64,000 bases of DNA. Origin: Kutzneria buriramensis. Lineage in GTDB: Bacteria; Actinomycetota; Actinomycetes; Mycobacteriales; Pseudonocardiaceae. The position numbers were made by a program, and so were the translations under genes. The notes beneath the pieces are model-generated. The model saw only the letters and a program-made list of their open reading frames with translations, was not told the DNA's origin and did no database searches. The stretch lies in the NCBI RefSeq assembly GCF_043575855.1, contig NZ_CP144375.1, positions 2,914,001-2,978,000 of the forward strand, in the 5' to 3' direction. Positions 16,187-24,159 of this stretch are shown here, in pieces. Numbering within the stretch: position 1 is the stretch's first letter; every line of letters starts with the position of its first letter.

Positions 16187-17289
16187 GAGGTGGTCCCGCC
16201 GCCGAGGACGGCACAGCCGACGGCGCCGTCTCGATCGATGCCGGTGACCAGTGCGACCTCGTCACGGCCGAGCGGCTCGCCCAACGCGGCCGCCAGCTGG
16301 AACGCGGTCGACACGGCCGAGGCATCGCCGAGCAACGGCCGGCAACGCACCCACCGCGCGTCCGTCTCGCCGAGAACCTCGGTGATGGCGGCCGATTCCA
16401 GCGATCCAAGGCCGCCGTCGGCGGCCGCCGGCGCCACCACACGGACCCGCGCCGGCGCGACCCCGGCCTGCCTGAGCGCCGCCCGCACGCAGTCGGCCAG
16501 CGTCTCGCCGGCCTGCGCCGTCGTGGCGGCGGCCATGAACCGGGTCGCCAGCACCGACGCCAGCGGTGTGCGGCCGGCGCGCGCGGCGACGTCCACCGGC
16601 TCCACCAGGAAGATCGCGCCACCCTCGCCGAGCGCGGGCGCCCGGTCGCCGGCGGCCCCGGCGTGCCATTCCAGCCACGCTCGCTGGGTGGAGTACTCCT
16701 CGACCGCGCCGACCAGCACGCGGTCGCAGTGTCCGGCGCGGCACAGGCGCACCGCGTAGCTCAGCGCCAGCAGCCCGGTCAGCCAGTCGCCGGCGATCGT
16801 CGTGTTCGGACCCTTGATCCCGTGCCAGATCGCGCTCTGCGCGGTGGCCTTGTTCATCACCGTGTTGGGGAACTTGGCCGGGTCGACGTGGTAGGGCTTC
16901 TCCCCCACCAGCGAGTCCCGGGTGAAGTCCATGATGCTCTGCACGCTGCCCGATCCGGTGCCCAGCACCAGACCGACCCGCTCCGGATCCTCGGTGACCT
17001 CGCCGCCGTACTCCCGGACCAACTGTCCCACGGTGCTCACCGCGATGGCGGTCAGGCGGTCCATGTTCCGCGTGCCCTTGGCGCCCAGGTGGCCGGTCGG
17101 GCTGAAGCCGGGGATCAGACCGGCCCGCTCGAACGGCCCCGGGAACTCGTCGAGGTCCACGGCGGTGACGGCGTCGCGCTGCCGCGAAACCCCGTCACGG
17201 AAGGCAGCCGAGCCCATCCCGAACGCCGACACCGCCGACCATGCCGTGACGACCAGTGCCCCGGCGTCCGGCGCCGTCGCGGCGGTCAC
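16183..17289 (-). CDS. Chain-length factor (KS-beta) of the type II PKS
   Basis: A 368-residue ketosynthase-fold protein. It keeps the KS frame (VVTAWSAVSAFGMG, VLGTGSGSVQS, GEGGAIFLVEP), but the nucleophile-elbow region reads TTIAGDWLTGLLAL, with no Cys. The HGTGT and GHTxGA His motifs of the active partner are also absent. These losses identify it as the non-condensing partner that sets chain length in a KS-alpha/KS-beta heterodimer. It is separated from its KS partner by two genes, which is unusual for type II PKS operons, where the two are normally adjacent. GTG start overlaps the previous stop. Confidence 0.85.
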   Translation of the reverse strand: MTAATAPDAGALVVTAWSAVSAFGMGSAAFRDGVSRQRDAVTAVDLDEFPGPFERAGLIPGFSPTGHLGAKGTRNMDRLTAIAVSTVGQLVREYGGEVTEDPERVGLVLGTGSGSVQSIMDFTRDSLVGEKPYHVDPAKFPNTVMNKATAQSAIWHGIKGPNTTIAGDWLTGLLALSYAVRLCRAGHCDRVLVGAVEEYSTQRAWLEWHAGAAGDRAPALGEGGAIFLVEPVDVAARAGRTPLASVLATRFMAAATTAQAGETLADCVRAALRQAGVAPARVRVVAPAAADGGLGSLESAAITEVLGETDARWVRCRPLLGDASAVSTAFQLAAALGEPLGRDEVALVTGIDRDGAVGCAVLGGGTTS

Positions 17290-18227
17290 GGCCGCGCCTG
17301 CCCGTTCAGCGCGCCGGCGAGCCGGTCGTCGAAGTCGACCTGGCTCCAGTCCCGACGGCTGTCGATCACGGCGTACCCGTGGGTGATCCGACCGGACGCG
17401 ACGGGCTCCAACCTGTTCTCCCGCACCACGTAGCAGTCCATCCGCGCGGTGTAGGTGAGCCGCTTGAACACGTCCTCGACCGTGAACACCACGTAGAGGT
17501 CCTGCTCCATCCACGCCTCGTCGAGAATGCTCACCTGGGACCGCGGCACCACCGGAATCCAGTTCTGCTCGTCCAGCAGCCGCTTGATGGACACGCCGCG
17601 ATCGGCGAGGAACCGGTCGACGGCCTCCTCCAACAGCCTCAGGTACCCGGTCATCTGGACCCGTTCGGTGAAGTGGCAGTAGAAGTAGGGCGCGCGCCAC
17701 TTCCAGGCGAAGGCGTTGCGGCCGGCGGTGAGCTGGGCCAACGGATCCGCGCCGGTCAGCGCCACCGGCTCGACGGCCCTGCCCAGCCGCTCGACGACGT
17801 GCTCGGCCAACTCGGCCGGCGGCGACTGCGCCGGGAAGCCGCGCGGATCCCGGCGCAGCACCACGGTGACCTTCGAGACGGCGGCCCGCACCGGCTGCGC
17901 GCGCTCGGCGACCAAGGTGACCGACAGCCTGATCCCCGGGCCGTCCGACGCCAGCCGGTCCACGGTCGCGGTGGCCAGGTCGTCGATGTGGAACGCGGTG
18001 AGCATCTTCGTGTCGATCTCGGTGAGATCGACGCAGAGCCCGTGCCGCTCGTAGAGCTCGCCGGCCGGATGCCCGCACTGCCGGAGATGGTCCAGCACGG
18101 CCTCCTCGACGAGATAGTTGACATGCTTGAAGCCGATCCAGGTGCAGATGTTCGCGCCCTCGTAGCGTGGCCGCAGCTGCGTTCGGGTCCGTACGAGCTG
18201 GGTTTCGGCGCTTGCGGTCAGATTCAC
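17286..18227 (-). CDS. Tandem hotdog-fold protein (thioesterase or dehydratase-like)
   Basis: A 313-residue protein made of two hotdog-like halves. The first is around residues 10-150 (ICTWIGFKHVNYLVEEAVLDH). The second is around residues 165-310 (YFYCHFTERVQMTGYLRLLEE, VEDVFKRLTYTARMDCYVV), with a YbgC/FadM-like look. The N-terminal FKHVNYL block recalls the HVNY/DxNxH type of acyl-thioester hotdogs. The start GTG 18227 lies in the ATGTGA overlap with the hydrolase gene; a longer frame upstream runs through that gene and is rejected. It may release or edit the polyene, or help dehydration. The exact reaction cannot be read from sequence. Confidence 0.65.
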   Translation of the reverse strand: MNLTASAETQLVRTRTQLRPRYEGANICTWIGFKHVNYLVEEAVLDHLRQCGHPAGELYERHGLCVDLTEIDTKMLTAFHIDDLATATVDRLASDGPGIRLSVTLVAERAQPVRAAVSKVTVVLRRDPRGFPAQSPPAELAEHVVERLGRAVEPVALTGADPLAQLTAGRNAFAWKWRAPYFYCHFTERVQMTGYLRLLEEAVDRFLADRGVSIKRLLDEQNWIPVVPRSQVSILDEAWMEQDLYVVFTVEDVFKRLTYTARMDCYVVRENRLEPVASGRITHGYAVIDSRRDWSQVDFDDRLAGALNGQARP

Positions 18228-19012
18228 ATCAACTCCAGGCTTACGTCGTCGGTGACGGCCGCGGTCCGCCGGGGCGCGAGGTCGTCGAGGAAGGCGGCGA
18301 CGGCATCGGCCAGCGGCCCGGGCCGTTGCGCCATCGGGAAATGCCCGCACCGCGCGAGCTGGCGGTACTCGCCGTCGGGCAGCGCGGCGGCCAGCCGGCG
18401 GCAGTCCGCGCTCCTCGTCGCGATGTCGCCGTCACCGCACAGCACGAGGCCGGGCGCGGTGACCGCGCCCAGATCCAGCAGCGGGGACCGCAGGTACAGC
18501 TCGAAGAAGCGGGTCCAGCCGTAGGGTCCGATCCGGTCGCGCAGCAGGCGGGCCGCGCGGTCGGCGCGGCGGCCGCCGCCCCGCCGCAGGGTCAGCGCCT
18601 CGGCGAATATCAGGTGGAAATCGTTGAGGTAGTGGGAGATCGTCGCCCAGTCGAAGTCGTCGGCGCTGGCCCGGTACAGCGGGCTGACCAGCACCACGGG
18701 CACCGGCCGCAGCATTCCGGCGGCGAGCACCTCCAGCAGCAGGCTCGCCGAGAACGAGTGGGCGACGATCGCGTCGAACCGCGTCCCGGCGTCGGCGACC
18801 GCGCCGGCGAGCAGCCGCCCCAGATCACCGCGCCTGGTCCAGGCCAGGTCCTCGACCCCGTGCCAGGGCAGCTCGACGTCCCACAGCTCGAACCGGTCGC
18901 CGACGTGGTCGGCGAAGGCGTCCCAGTCGCCGGCCCTGCAGGCCAGTCCCGGCAGCAGCAACACCCGCCGCGCCTCGACGGCCGAGCAGGCCCGCCGAGG
19001 TTCAGGCCACAT
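18224..19012 (-). CDS. Alpha/beta hydrolase (thioesterase-like)
   Basis: A 262-residue alpha/beta-hydrolase. The oxyanion strand VLLLPGLACRAGDWD is near residue 17, the nucleophile elbow is AHSFSAS near residue 85, the acid is in LCGDGD near residue 195, and the His is in CGHFPMAQRPG near residue 220. The complete triad suggests an active esterase or thioesterase. In the PKS operon it may remove stalled chains or release the polyene. It overlaps the KS gene end and the tandem-hotdog start. Confidence 0.82.
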   Translation of the reverse strand: MWPEPRRACSAVEARRVLLLPGLACRAGDWDAFADHVGDRFELWDVELPWHGVEDLAWTRRGDLGRLLAGAVADAGTRFDAIVAHSFSASLLLEVLAAGMLRPVPVVLVSPLYRASADDFDWATISHYLNDFHLIFAEALTLRRGGGRRADRAARLLRDRIGPYGWTRFFELYLRSPLLDLGAVTAPGLVLCGDGDIATRSADCRRLAAALPDGEYRQLARCGHFPMAQRPGPLADAVAAFLDDLAPRRTAAVTDDVSLELM

Positions 19013-20240
19013 CCCGCAGCCTGCCCAGCACCACCACGGCGTTGTTGCCGCCGAAGGCCAGCGAGTTGTTCTGCACCACGTCCACCTCGGCCTCGCGGGC
19101 GGTGTTGGGCACGCAGTCCAGCCCGCACTCCGGATCGGTGGCCTCGTGGTTGATCGTGGGCGGGATGAACCCCTCGGTGATGGCCAGCGCGCAGCCCGCC
19201 GTGGCCAGGGCGCTGGCCGCGCCCATGGTGTGGCCGAGCATGCCCTTGATCGAGATCGTCGGGGGCGGCGTCGGGAACGCCTCCCGGATCGCTCCGACCT
19301 CGGTCTTGTCGTTGGCCCGTGTGCCGGTTCCGTGCGCGGAGATGAAGTCCACGTCGTCCGGCTTGATCCCGGCGTTGCGGTGGGCCAGCTGCATGCAGCG
19401 GGCCAGGCTGGTCTGGTCCGGCGCGACCGGGCTGTTCGCGTCGCAGTTGAGGCCGTAGCCGAGCACCTCGGCGTAGACCCGCGCGCCTCGGGCCAGCGCG
19501 GAGTCCAGGCTTTCCAGGAACAACAGGCCCGCGCCCTCGCCGGTGAGTATGCCCTTGCGGTCCAGGTCGAAGGGCTGGCAGACCGCCGGCGCCATCGCGC
19601 CCAGCCGGTAGAAGCCGGCGAACGTCTTGCGGCACAGCGCGTCCACGCCGCCGACGAGCGCGACGTCCACGTCGCCGGCGCGAATCGCGTCCACGCCGTT
19701 GCCGATGGCGTAGTTGCCGGCGGCGCACGCGGTCGGGATCGTCACCGCCTCGACGTTGGTCAGCGCGAGCTCGCGCACGGCGCTGGTGGCCAACCGGTTC
19801 GCCGTCGCCCGCCGGGCGAACACCTGGTCGAGGTTCTCCGGACCGTGCTCGACCTGTTGCACGGCAAGGGTGTCCAGGTCCCGCGACTCGCCGTCGGTGG
19901 TGCCCACCGACACCAGCGTGCGCAGTTCCCGCAGCCGCTGCGGAGACATCCCGGAGTCGACGACGGCCATCCGGGCCGCGGCGGCCGAGAACTGGCTGGC
20001 CCGGCCGAGCCGCGCCGGATCGGTGTTCTCGACCCACTGCCCCGGGTCGAAGTCGGTGATCTCGCAGCCGGTCGCGTAGGCGTAGCCCTCGGTCCGGAAC
20101 GAGGTGATCGGCTTGGCGCCGCTGCGGCCGGTCCGCAGGCCGGCCAGGAATTCCCGGACGCCGACGCCGATGCTGGTGACCACGCCGAGGCCGGTGATCA
20201 CGACCCGGCGGCGGTCGGCGAATCCGTGTGGTTCTCCCAT
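19002..20240 (-). CDS. Ketosynthase alpha of the highly reducing type II PKS
   Basis: A 412-residue FabF-type condensing enzyme with the full Cys-His-His set: TACAAGN (Cys), SAHGTGT (His) and LGHTMGAAS (His). It performs decarboxylative condensation of malonyl-ACP with the growing chain. The start block RRVVITGLGVVTSIGVG is canonical. With the Cys-less partner at 16183, the ketoreductase and the dehydratases, it should build a conjugated polyene acyl chain rather than an aromatic polyketide, because reduction and dehydration enzymes are present and no cyclase or aromatase is seen. It is preceded by the ACP gene. Confidence 0.93.
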   Translation of the reverse strand: MGEPHGFADRRRVVITGLGVVTSIGVGVREFLAGLRTGRSGAKPITSFRTEGYAYATGCEITDFDPGQWVENTDPARLGRASQFSAAAARMAVVDSGMSPQRLRELRTLVSVGTTDGESRDLDTLAVQQVEHGPENLDQVFARRATANRLATSAVRELALTNVEAVTIPTACAAGNYAIGNGVDAIRAGDVDVALVGGVDALCRKTFAGFYRLGAMAPAVCQPFDLDRKGILTGEGAGLLFLESLDSALARGARVYAEVLGYGLNCDANSPVAPDQTSLARCMQLAHRNAGIKPDDVDFISAHGTGTRANDKTEVGAIREAFPTPPPTISIKGMLGHTMGAASALATAGCALAITEGFIPPTINHEATDPECGLDCVPNTAREAEVDVVQNNSLAFGGNNAVVVLGRLRDVA

Positions 20241-20286
20241 TCTGTGCTCCCCCTCCGTGCTGGCGTGCGGTGCGTCGGCGGCGCCG

Positions 20287-20559
20287 TCAGCCGGCGGCCC
20301 GGTTCACGACCTCGACCACACCGTCCAAACTGGTCATGTTGGCCAGCTCGCTCTGGTCGATGTCCACGCCGAGGGTGCGCTCGATGGACGAGAGGATCTC
20401 GATGGCGCCCATGGAGTCGGCCCCGTGGTCCTCCTTGAACAGGCTGCTGCCGGTCATCTCGGCCGGGTCGATCTCGAGGATCTCGCACACGATTTCCTTG
20501 ATCTTCGCCCGACGCTCGTCGTCGACGAAGGCCGCGGCGCCGGTGGTGCTGTTGGTCAT
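20287..20559 (-). CDS. Acyl carrier protein of the type II PKS
   Basis: A 90-residue ACP with the phosphopantetheine site in DHGADSMGAIEIL (Ser near residue 47). The preceding stretch, VCEILEIDPAEMTGSSLFKED, is the usual helix I and loop. It is the first gene of the PKS operon and carries the chain during extension. It may also hand the acyl group to the first condensation domain of the NRPS. It is the only free-standing carrier protein visible in the window. Confidence 0.92.
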   Translation of the reverse strand: MTNSTTGAAAFVDDERRAKIKEIVCEILEIDPAEMTGSSLFKEDHGADSMGAIEILSSIERTLGVDIDQSELANMTSLDGVVEVVNRAAG

Positions 20560-20634
20560 CTCTGCTCTCCCCTGACGGTGATCACCATTGGCTCGGGCGA
20601 CACGGCCGCGCTGCGCGGCCTGCCCACGCCGGGA

Positions 20635-20666
20635 AGTCTGCCGAGGGCGGCTATACCTTTCCTATA
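20635..20666 (-). promoter_or_regulatory. Possible second-type SARP promoter before the ACP gene
   Basis: On the minus strand two heptamers, TATAGGA (20666-20660) and TATAGCC (20655-20649), start exactly 11 bp apart. An 8-base spacer leads to CAGACT (20640-20635), a possible -10 box. The layout matches SARP promoters, but the heptamer differs from the TCAG sites at 27259 and 41669. Only two repeats are clear, so this is tentative. Confidence 0.35.
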
Positions 20667-20678
20667 TCCGGCACACAG

Positions 20679-20714
20679 CTCGGGGCCGGGACGCGATCGC
20701 GTCCCGGCCCCGAG
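20679..20714. terminator. 17-bp perfect hairpin after the MMPL gene
   Basis: Arms CTCGGGGCCGGGACGCG and CGCGTCCCGGCCCCGAG with a 2-base centre form a perfect inverted repeat. It begins 10 bases past the MMPL stop at 20725 and lies before the promoter region of the PKS operon, so it should stop transcription of the exporter gene. Confidence 0.8.
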
Positions 20715-20724
20715 CGCCTTTCCC

Positions 20725-22929
20725 TTACCGCTGAACCGGCTGCCGTGGGGAGTGGGGGGACTCCAGCACGGTCGCGTGGCTGTCGGCGGTCGACTGCGCC
20801 TCCCGAACGGCACGGGACGGCCACCACGCCGCCTTGCCCAGCAACGCGAGCAGCGAGGGAAGGATCATGATGCGGACGATCACCGCGTCCAGCAGCACCG
20901 CCACCGCGAGGCCGAAGCCGATCTCCTTCAGCTCGGTCAGCCCGACGAACACGAAGCTGACGAAGACGGAGACCATCACCACCGCGGCGCTGGTGACCAC
21001 GCCCGCCGAGCCGGTGATCCCGTCGAACACCGCACGGCGCGGCGGAACTCCGCGCAGCGCGGCCTCCCTGATCCGGCTGACCACGAAGATCTGGTAGTCC
21101 ATGGACAGTCCGAACAGGATGACGAAAAGGATCAGCGGCAGCCGCGAGCTGACGAACCCGTCGGAGGTGAAGCCCAGCAACGGCTGGGCCCACGTGTTCT
21201 GGAACACCGCGGTGACCACGCCGAAGGCGGCGATGGCCGACAACAGGTTGAGCACGACGCCGACCAGTCCGATCACGACCGACCGGAACGCGAACAGCAT
21301 CACCAGGAAAGTCAGCAGCAGCACGAAGCCCAGCACCAACGGGGTGTGCTGCGTCTGGTGGTCCACGTAGTCCACCGACAGCGCCACGTCCCCGGCCACC
21401 GCGACGTCCGCGCCGGGCACCGTGCCGACGGTCGCCGGCACGAGCTGGGAACGCAGCTGCCGCAGCGAATCCTGGGCCTGGTCGGTGTTGCTGCCGTACG
21501 GGACGGGCAGCCGCAGGGTGTGCACACCGCCGTCGGCCGACGCCTGCACGACCGGATCCGGGCCGGTGGCGAACAAGGAATTGCCCCGGGTGCGCCCGGC
21601 CAGGTCGGACAGCGCCGCCGCCACCTGGTCCGACCGCGCGGGATCGTCCCGCACCACCACCAGGTGCGCGGCGCCCTGGTCCGGGAACAGCCGGGTCATC
21701 TCGTCGTAGGTGGCGATGGACGGGATCGACGGCGGGAAGTTGGCGTTGGTCGGCGTGGCCAGCTTGATGCCCAGCGCGGGCAGCGCCAACAGGAAGATGA
21801 CGATCACCGACGCCGCGAGCGTGGCGGCCGGATGCCGCATCGCCGGGCGCAGCATCGCCGCCCACAGCCGGCTCTCGGTCGGCTTCGCGCCGCGCCGGCG
21901 CAGCCGCCGCCGGTCCACCCGCGGCCCCATCTTGGCCAGCAGCGCCGGCAGCACGGTCAGCGAGCTGACCATGGCGATGGCGACCACGATGATCGAGCCG
22001 CTGGCGATCGCCGCGAAGATCACGTCGTCGGCCAGGTACAGGCCGACCAGCGAGAGCAGCACCGCGACGCCGGAGACGAGGATGGCTCGGCCGGAGGTCC
22101 GCGCGGCCAGCTCGATCGCGGCGGCGGGGCTGATCGTGCCGTTGCGCTCGCGTTCCTCCCGGACCCGCTTGACGTAGAACAGTGAGTAGTCGACGCCGAC
22201 CGCCATGCCCATCATCAGCACCACGTTGGACACCGCGCCGCCCGGATCGGGGAAGACGTAGGACGCCAACGCGTACAGCCCGGTCGTGGCCATCACCGAC
22301 GACAGCGCCAGCAGCACCGGCACGCCGGCGACCAGCAGCGAGCCGAACACGAAGAACAGGATGACCAGCGTCACCGGCAAGGTGATCATCTCGGCCCGCA
22401 CCAGGTCGTGGCCCAGTTGCTGGCCCGGCGCCTGACCGGTGGACACCGTGCCGGTCTCGGACACTCTCAGTTCGGGATGCGCGGCCTGCACGGCCGCGGT
22501 CTGGTCGAGCAACGTCGGCAGCTTGGCGCCGGCGACCTTGTCGTCGCCCTTCATGGTCACCGGCACCACGAGCGCGCTGCCGTCGGCCGACCGGATCGGG
22601 TCGGCCACGGAGGCCACCGCGGGCAGCGCCCGCATCCGGTCGGTGATCTCCCGGGCGGCGGCCGGACCGGTGGCCGGGGCGTCGTGCCCGCTCGCCGCGG
22701 TGATCAGCACCTTCTCCACCTGCGGGGGCAGCAGGCCGGCGTCGGCCGCCACGTGCTGGCCGCGGCCGTACTCACCCACCCAGCCGTCCTCGCCGTGGAT
22801 CTGGTTGCTGGTGACGAGTGAGCCGGTGGCGGCGCACAGCACGACGAACAGCACCCACCCGACGATCGCTCGCCAGGGATGCGTCGCGCTCCAGCGGGCC
22901 AGGCGCACGGTGAGGTGTCGCTCGGGCAC
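20725..22929 (-). CDS. MMPL-family (RND-type) exporter
   Basis: A 734-residue transporter with two repeats, each of one helix, a large extracytoplasmic loop and five more helices. Diagnostic pieces are the VLILFFVFGSLLVAGVPVLLALSS helix block and GVDYSLFYVKRVREER with the Asp in a membrane helix; the second repeat has LFGLSMDYQIFVVSRIREA. The family exports lipids and hydrophobic natural products using proton motive force. I chose GTG 22929 (GAAGGAG is 9-12 bases upstream) instead of the longer frame from 23019, because the CACCTG operator and a TTGACA box lie in that extra part. It is probably one route of product export and resistance. Confidence 0.9.
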   Translation of the reverse strand: MPERHLTVRLARWSATHPWRAIVGWVLFVVLCAATGSLVTSNQIHGEDGWVGEYGRGQHVAADAGLLPPQVEKVLITAASGHDAPATGPAAAREITDRMRALPAVASVADPIRSADGSALVVPVTMKGDDKVAGAKLPTLLDQTAAVQAAHPELRVSETGTVSTGQAPGQQLGHDLVRAEMITLPVTLVILFFVFGSLLVAGVPVLLALSSVMATTGLYALASYVFPDPGGAVSNVVLMMGMAVGVDYSLFYVKRVREERERNGTISPAAAIELAARTSGRAILVSGVAVLLSLVGLYLADDVIFAAIASGSIIVVAIAMVSSLTVLPALLAKMGPRVDRRRLRRRGAKPTESRLWAAMLRPAMRHPAATLAASVIVIFLLALPALGIKLATPTNANFPPSIPSIATYDEMTRLFPDQGAAHLVVVRDDPARSDQVAAALSDLAGRTRGNSLFATGPDPVVQASADGGVHTLRLPVPYGSNTDQAQDSLRQLRSQLVPATVGTVPGADVAVAGDVALSVDYVDHQTQHTPLVLGFVLLLTFLVMLFAFRSVVIGLVGVVLNLLSAIAAFGVVTAVFQNTWAQPLLGFTSDGFVSSRLPLILFVILFGLSMDYQIFVVSRIREAALRGVPPRRAVFDGITGSAGVVTSAAVVMVSVFVSFVFVGLTELKEIGFGLAVAVLLDAVIVRIMILPSLLALLGKAAWWPSRAVREAQSTADSHATVLESPHSPRQPVQR

Positions 22930-22976
22930 GGTCTCCAACTCCTTCGAGTACGGCCGCCACCGGAGGCGGCGACCTT

Positions 22977-23002
22977 CACCTGTAAGTTGAGAGTGACAGG
23001 TG
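22977..23002. promoter_or_regulatory. 26-bp operator CACCTG-N14-CAGGTG before the MMPL exporter
   Basis: The arms CACCTGT (22977-22983) and ACAGGTG (22996-23002) are a perfect inverted repeat. On the minus strand a TTGACA box lies at 23019-23014, 11 bases upstream of the operator, and the operator covers the expected -10 zone (CACTCT). The identical layout occurs before the MacB-type exporter at 47982. I infer a repressor site. Confidence 0.75.
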
Positions 23003-23157
23003 GGAGCTCGGACTGTCAACCGGCCCCCGCGACCCCCGCCGGAACGATTCCCCGATCACCTGCGAATTTCGCCCGACACTGAATGTCATGGGGCCTCACG
23101 AAGGGGCCGCTTAGGCTTGTCGTCTCGCGGCGATCAGCACCACCGGAGGGGGAAATA

Positions 23158-24144
23158 GTGACACTCACGAGTACCGAGCCACTGTCGACGACCACCTTCG
23201 CGGTGAATCCGGACGACCAGGAATCCCTCGCCCGCATCGCGGACGAACTCGTCGGCGACGGGCATGACAAGGTGGACTCGCCGGCGTGGATCCGTTCCGC
23301 CGCCGCAGCCTGGCAGGAAGCACCGGTCGGCCTGAGAAAGCGGATGGACGCGTTTCAGCGGGATTCCGGAAAGACCGGTTCACTGCTGGTTACGGGCCTG
23401 CCCGTCGCGGAACACCTCCTCGGCGACACGCCGATGGTCAGCGGGTCGGTGACGCGGGATGCGACCGTTCCGGCGGCATTGCTCATGCTCCTCGCAAGTG
23501 GTCTGGGCACACCCGTCGCTTTTCTCGCCGAGAAGTCCGGCGCACTGGCCCAGAACGTCGTCCCGGTGCCCGGCAGCGAGGAGTTCCAGGGCAACGAGGG
23601 GTCGGTGCCGCTCACTCTGCACAACGAGAACGCCTTCCACCGGCACCGCCCGGACCACGTGCTGCTGCTGTGCCTGCGGGCCGACCACGACCGCGTCGCC
23701 GGGCTGCGCACCGCCTGCCTGCGGGAGGCGCTGCGCCTGCTGGACCAGCAGGACCGCAGCGCCCTGTTCCGCGAGGAGTTCGTCACCGCCCCGCCGCCGT
23801 CCTTCGGCGGATCCGACCAGGTCACCTCCCCGCACGCGCTGCTCAGCGGCGCGCGGGAGGACCCGGACGTCGTGGTCGACTTCGCCGCGACGACCCCGAC
23901 CACGCCGAGGGCGCAGGCCGCGATGGCGCAGCTGCGCGCCGCCCTGACCCGAACCGCGCGCACCGTCCGGCTGGCACCCGGCGACCTGGCCGTCGTCGAC
24001 AACCGGGTGGCCCTGCACGGCCGCACCGCCTTCCGCCCGCGCTACGACGGCCGGGACCGCTGGCTGATGCGCGCGTTCAGCCTGCGGGATTTCCGCAGGT
24101 CCCGCGATCACCGCCCGAACGACGGCCACGTCCTCGTTCGATAA
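23158..24144 (+). CDS. Clavaminate-synthase-like Fe(II)/2OG oxygenase (AsnO/VioC type)
   Basis: A 328-residue non-haem iron oxygenase. The metal ligands can be read as HNE in SVPLTLHNENAFHRHRPD (HxE, near residue 160) and the distal His in DNRVALHGRTAFRPRYDGRDRW, where the later Arg binds 2-oxoglutarate. The HxE form, the length and the LLLCLRAD block are typical of AsnO (beta-hydroxylation of free L-Asn) and VioC (free L-Arg). The NRPS third A domain has an Asn code, so 3-hydroxyasparagine is the best-supported product; a 3-hydroxy basic amino acid is possible. GTG 23158 follows GGAGGGGG. It is divergent from the MMPL gene. Confidence 0.85.
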   Translation: MTLTSTEPLSTTTFAVNPDDQESLARIADELVGDGHDKVDSPAWIRSAAAAWQEAPVGLRKRMDAFQRDSGKTGSLLVTGLPVAEHLLGDTPMVSGSVTRDATVPAALLMLLASGLGTPVAFLAEKSGALAQNVVPVPGSEEFQGNEGSVPLTLHNENAFHRHRPDHVLLLCLRADHDRVAGLRTACLREALRLLDQQDRSALFREEFVTAPPPSFGGSDQVTSPHALLSGAREDPDVVVDFAATTPTTPRAQAAMAQLRAALTRTARTVRLAPGDLAVVDNRVALHGRTAFRPRYDGRDRWLMRAFSLRDFRRSRDHRPNDGHVLVR

Positions 24145-24159
24145 TACTGGGAGCGGACC

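Noticed and set aside
16183..17289. Possible second active ketosynthase
   Set aside because: The nucleophile Cys is replaced (GDWLTG) and the two active-site His motifs are absent, so a chain-length factor fits better.
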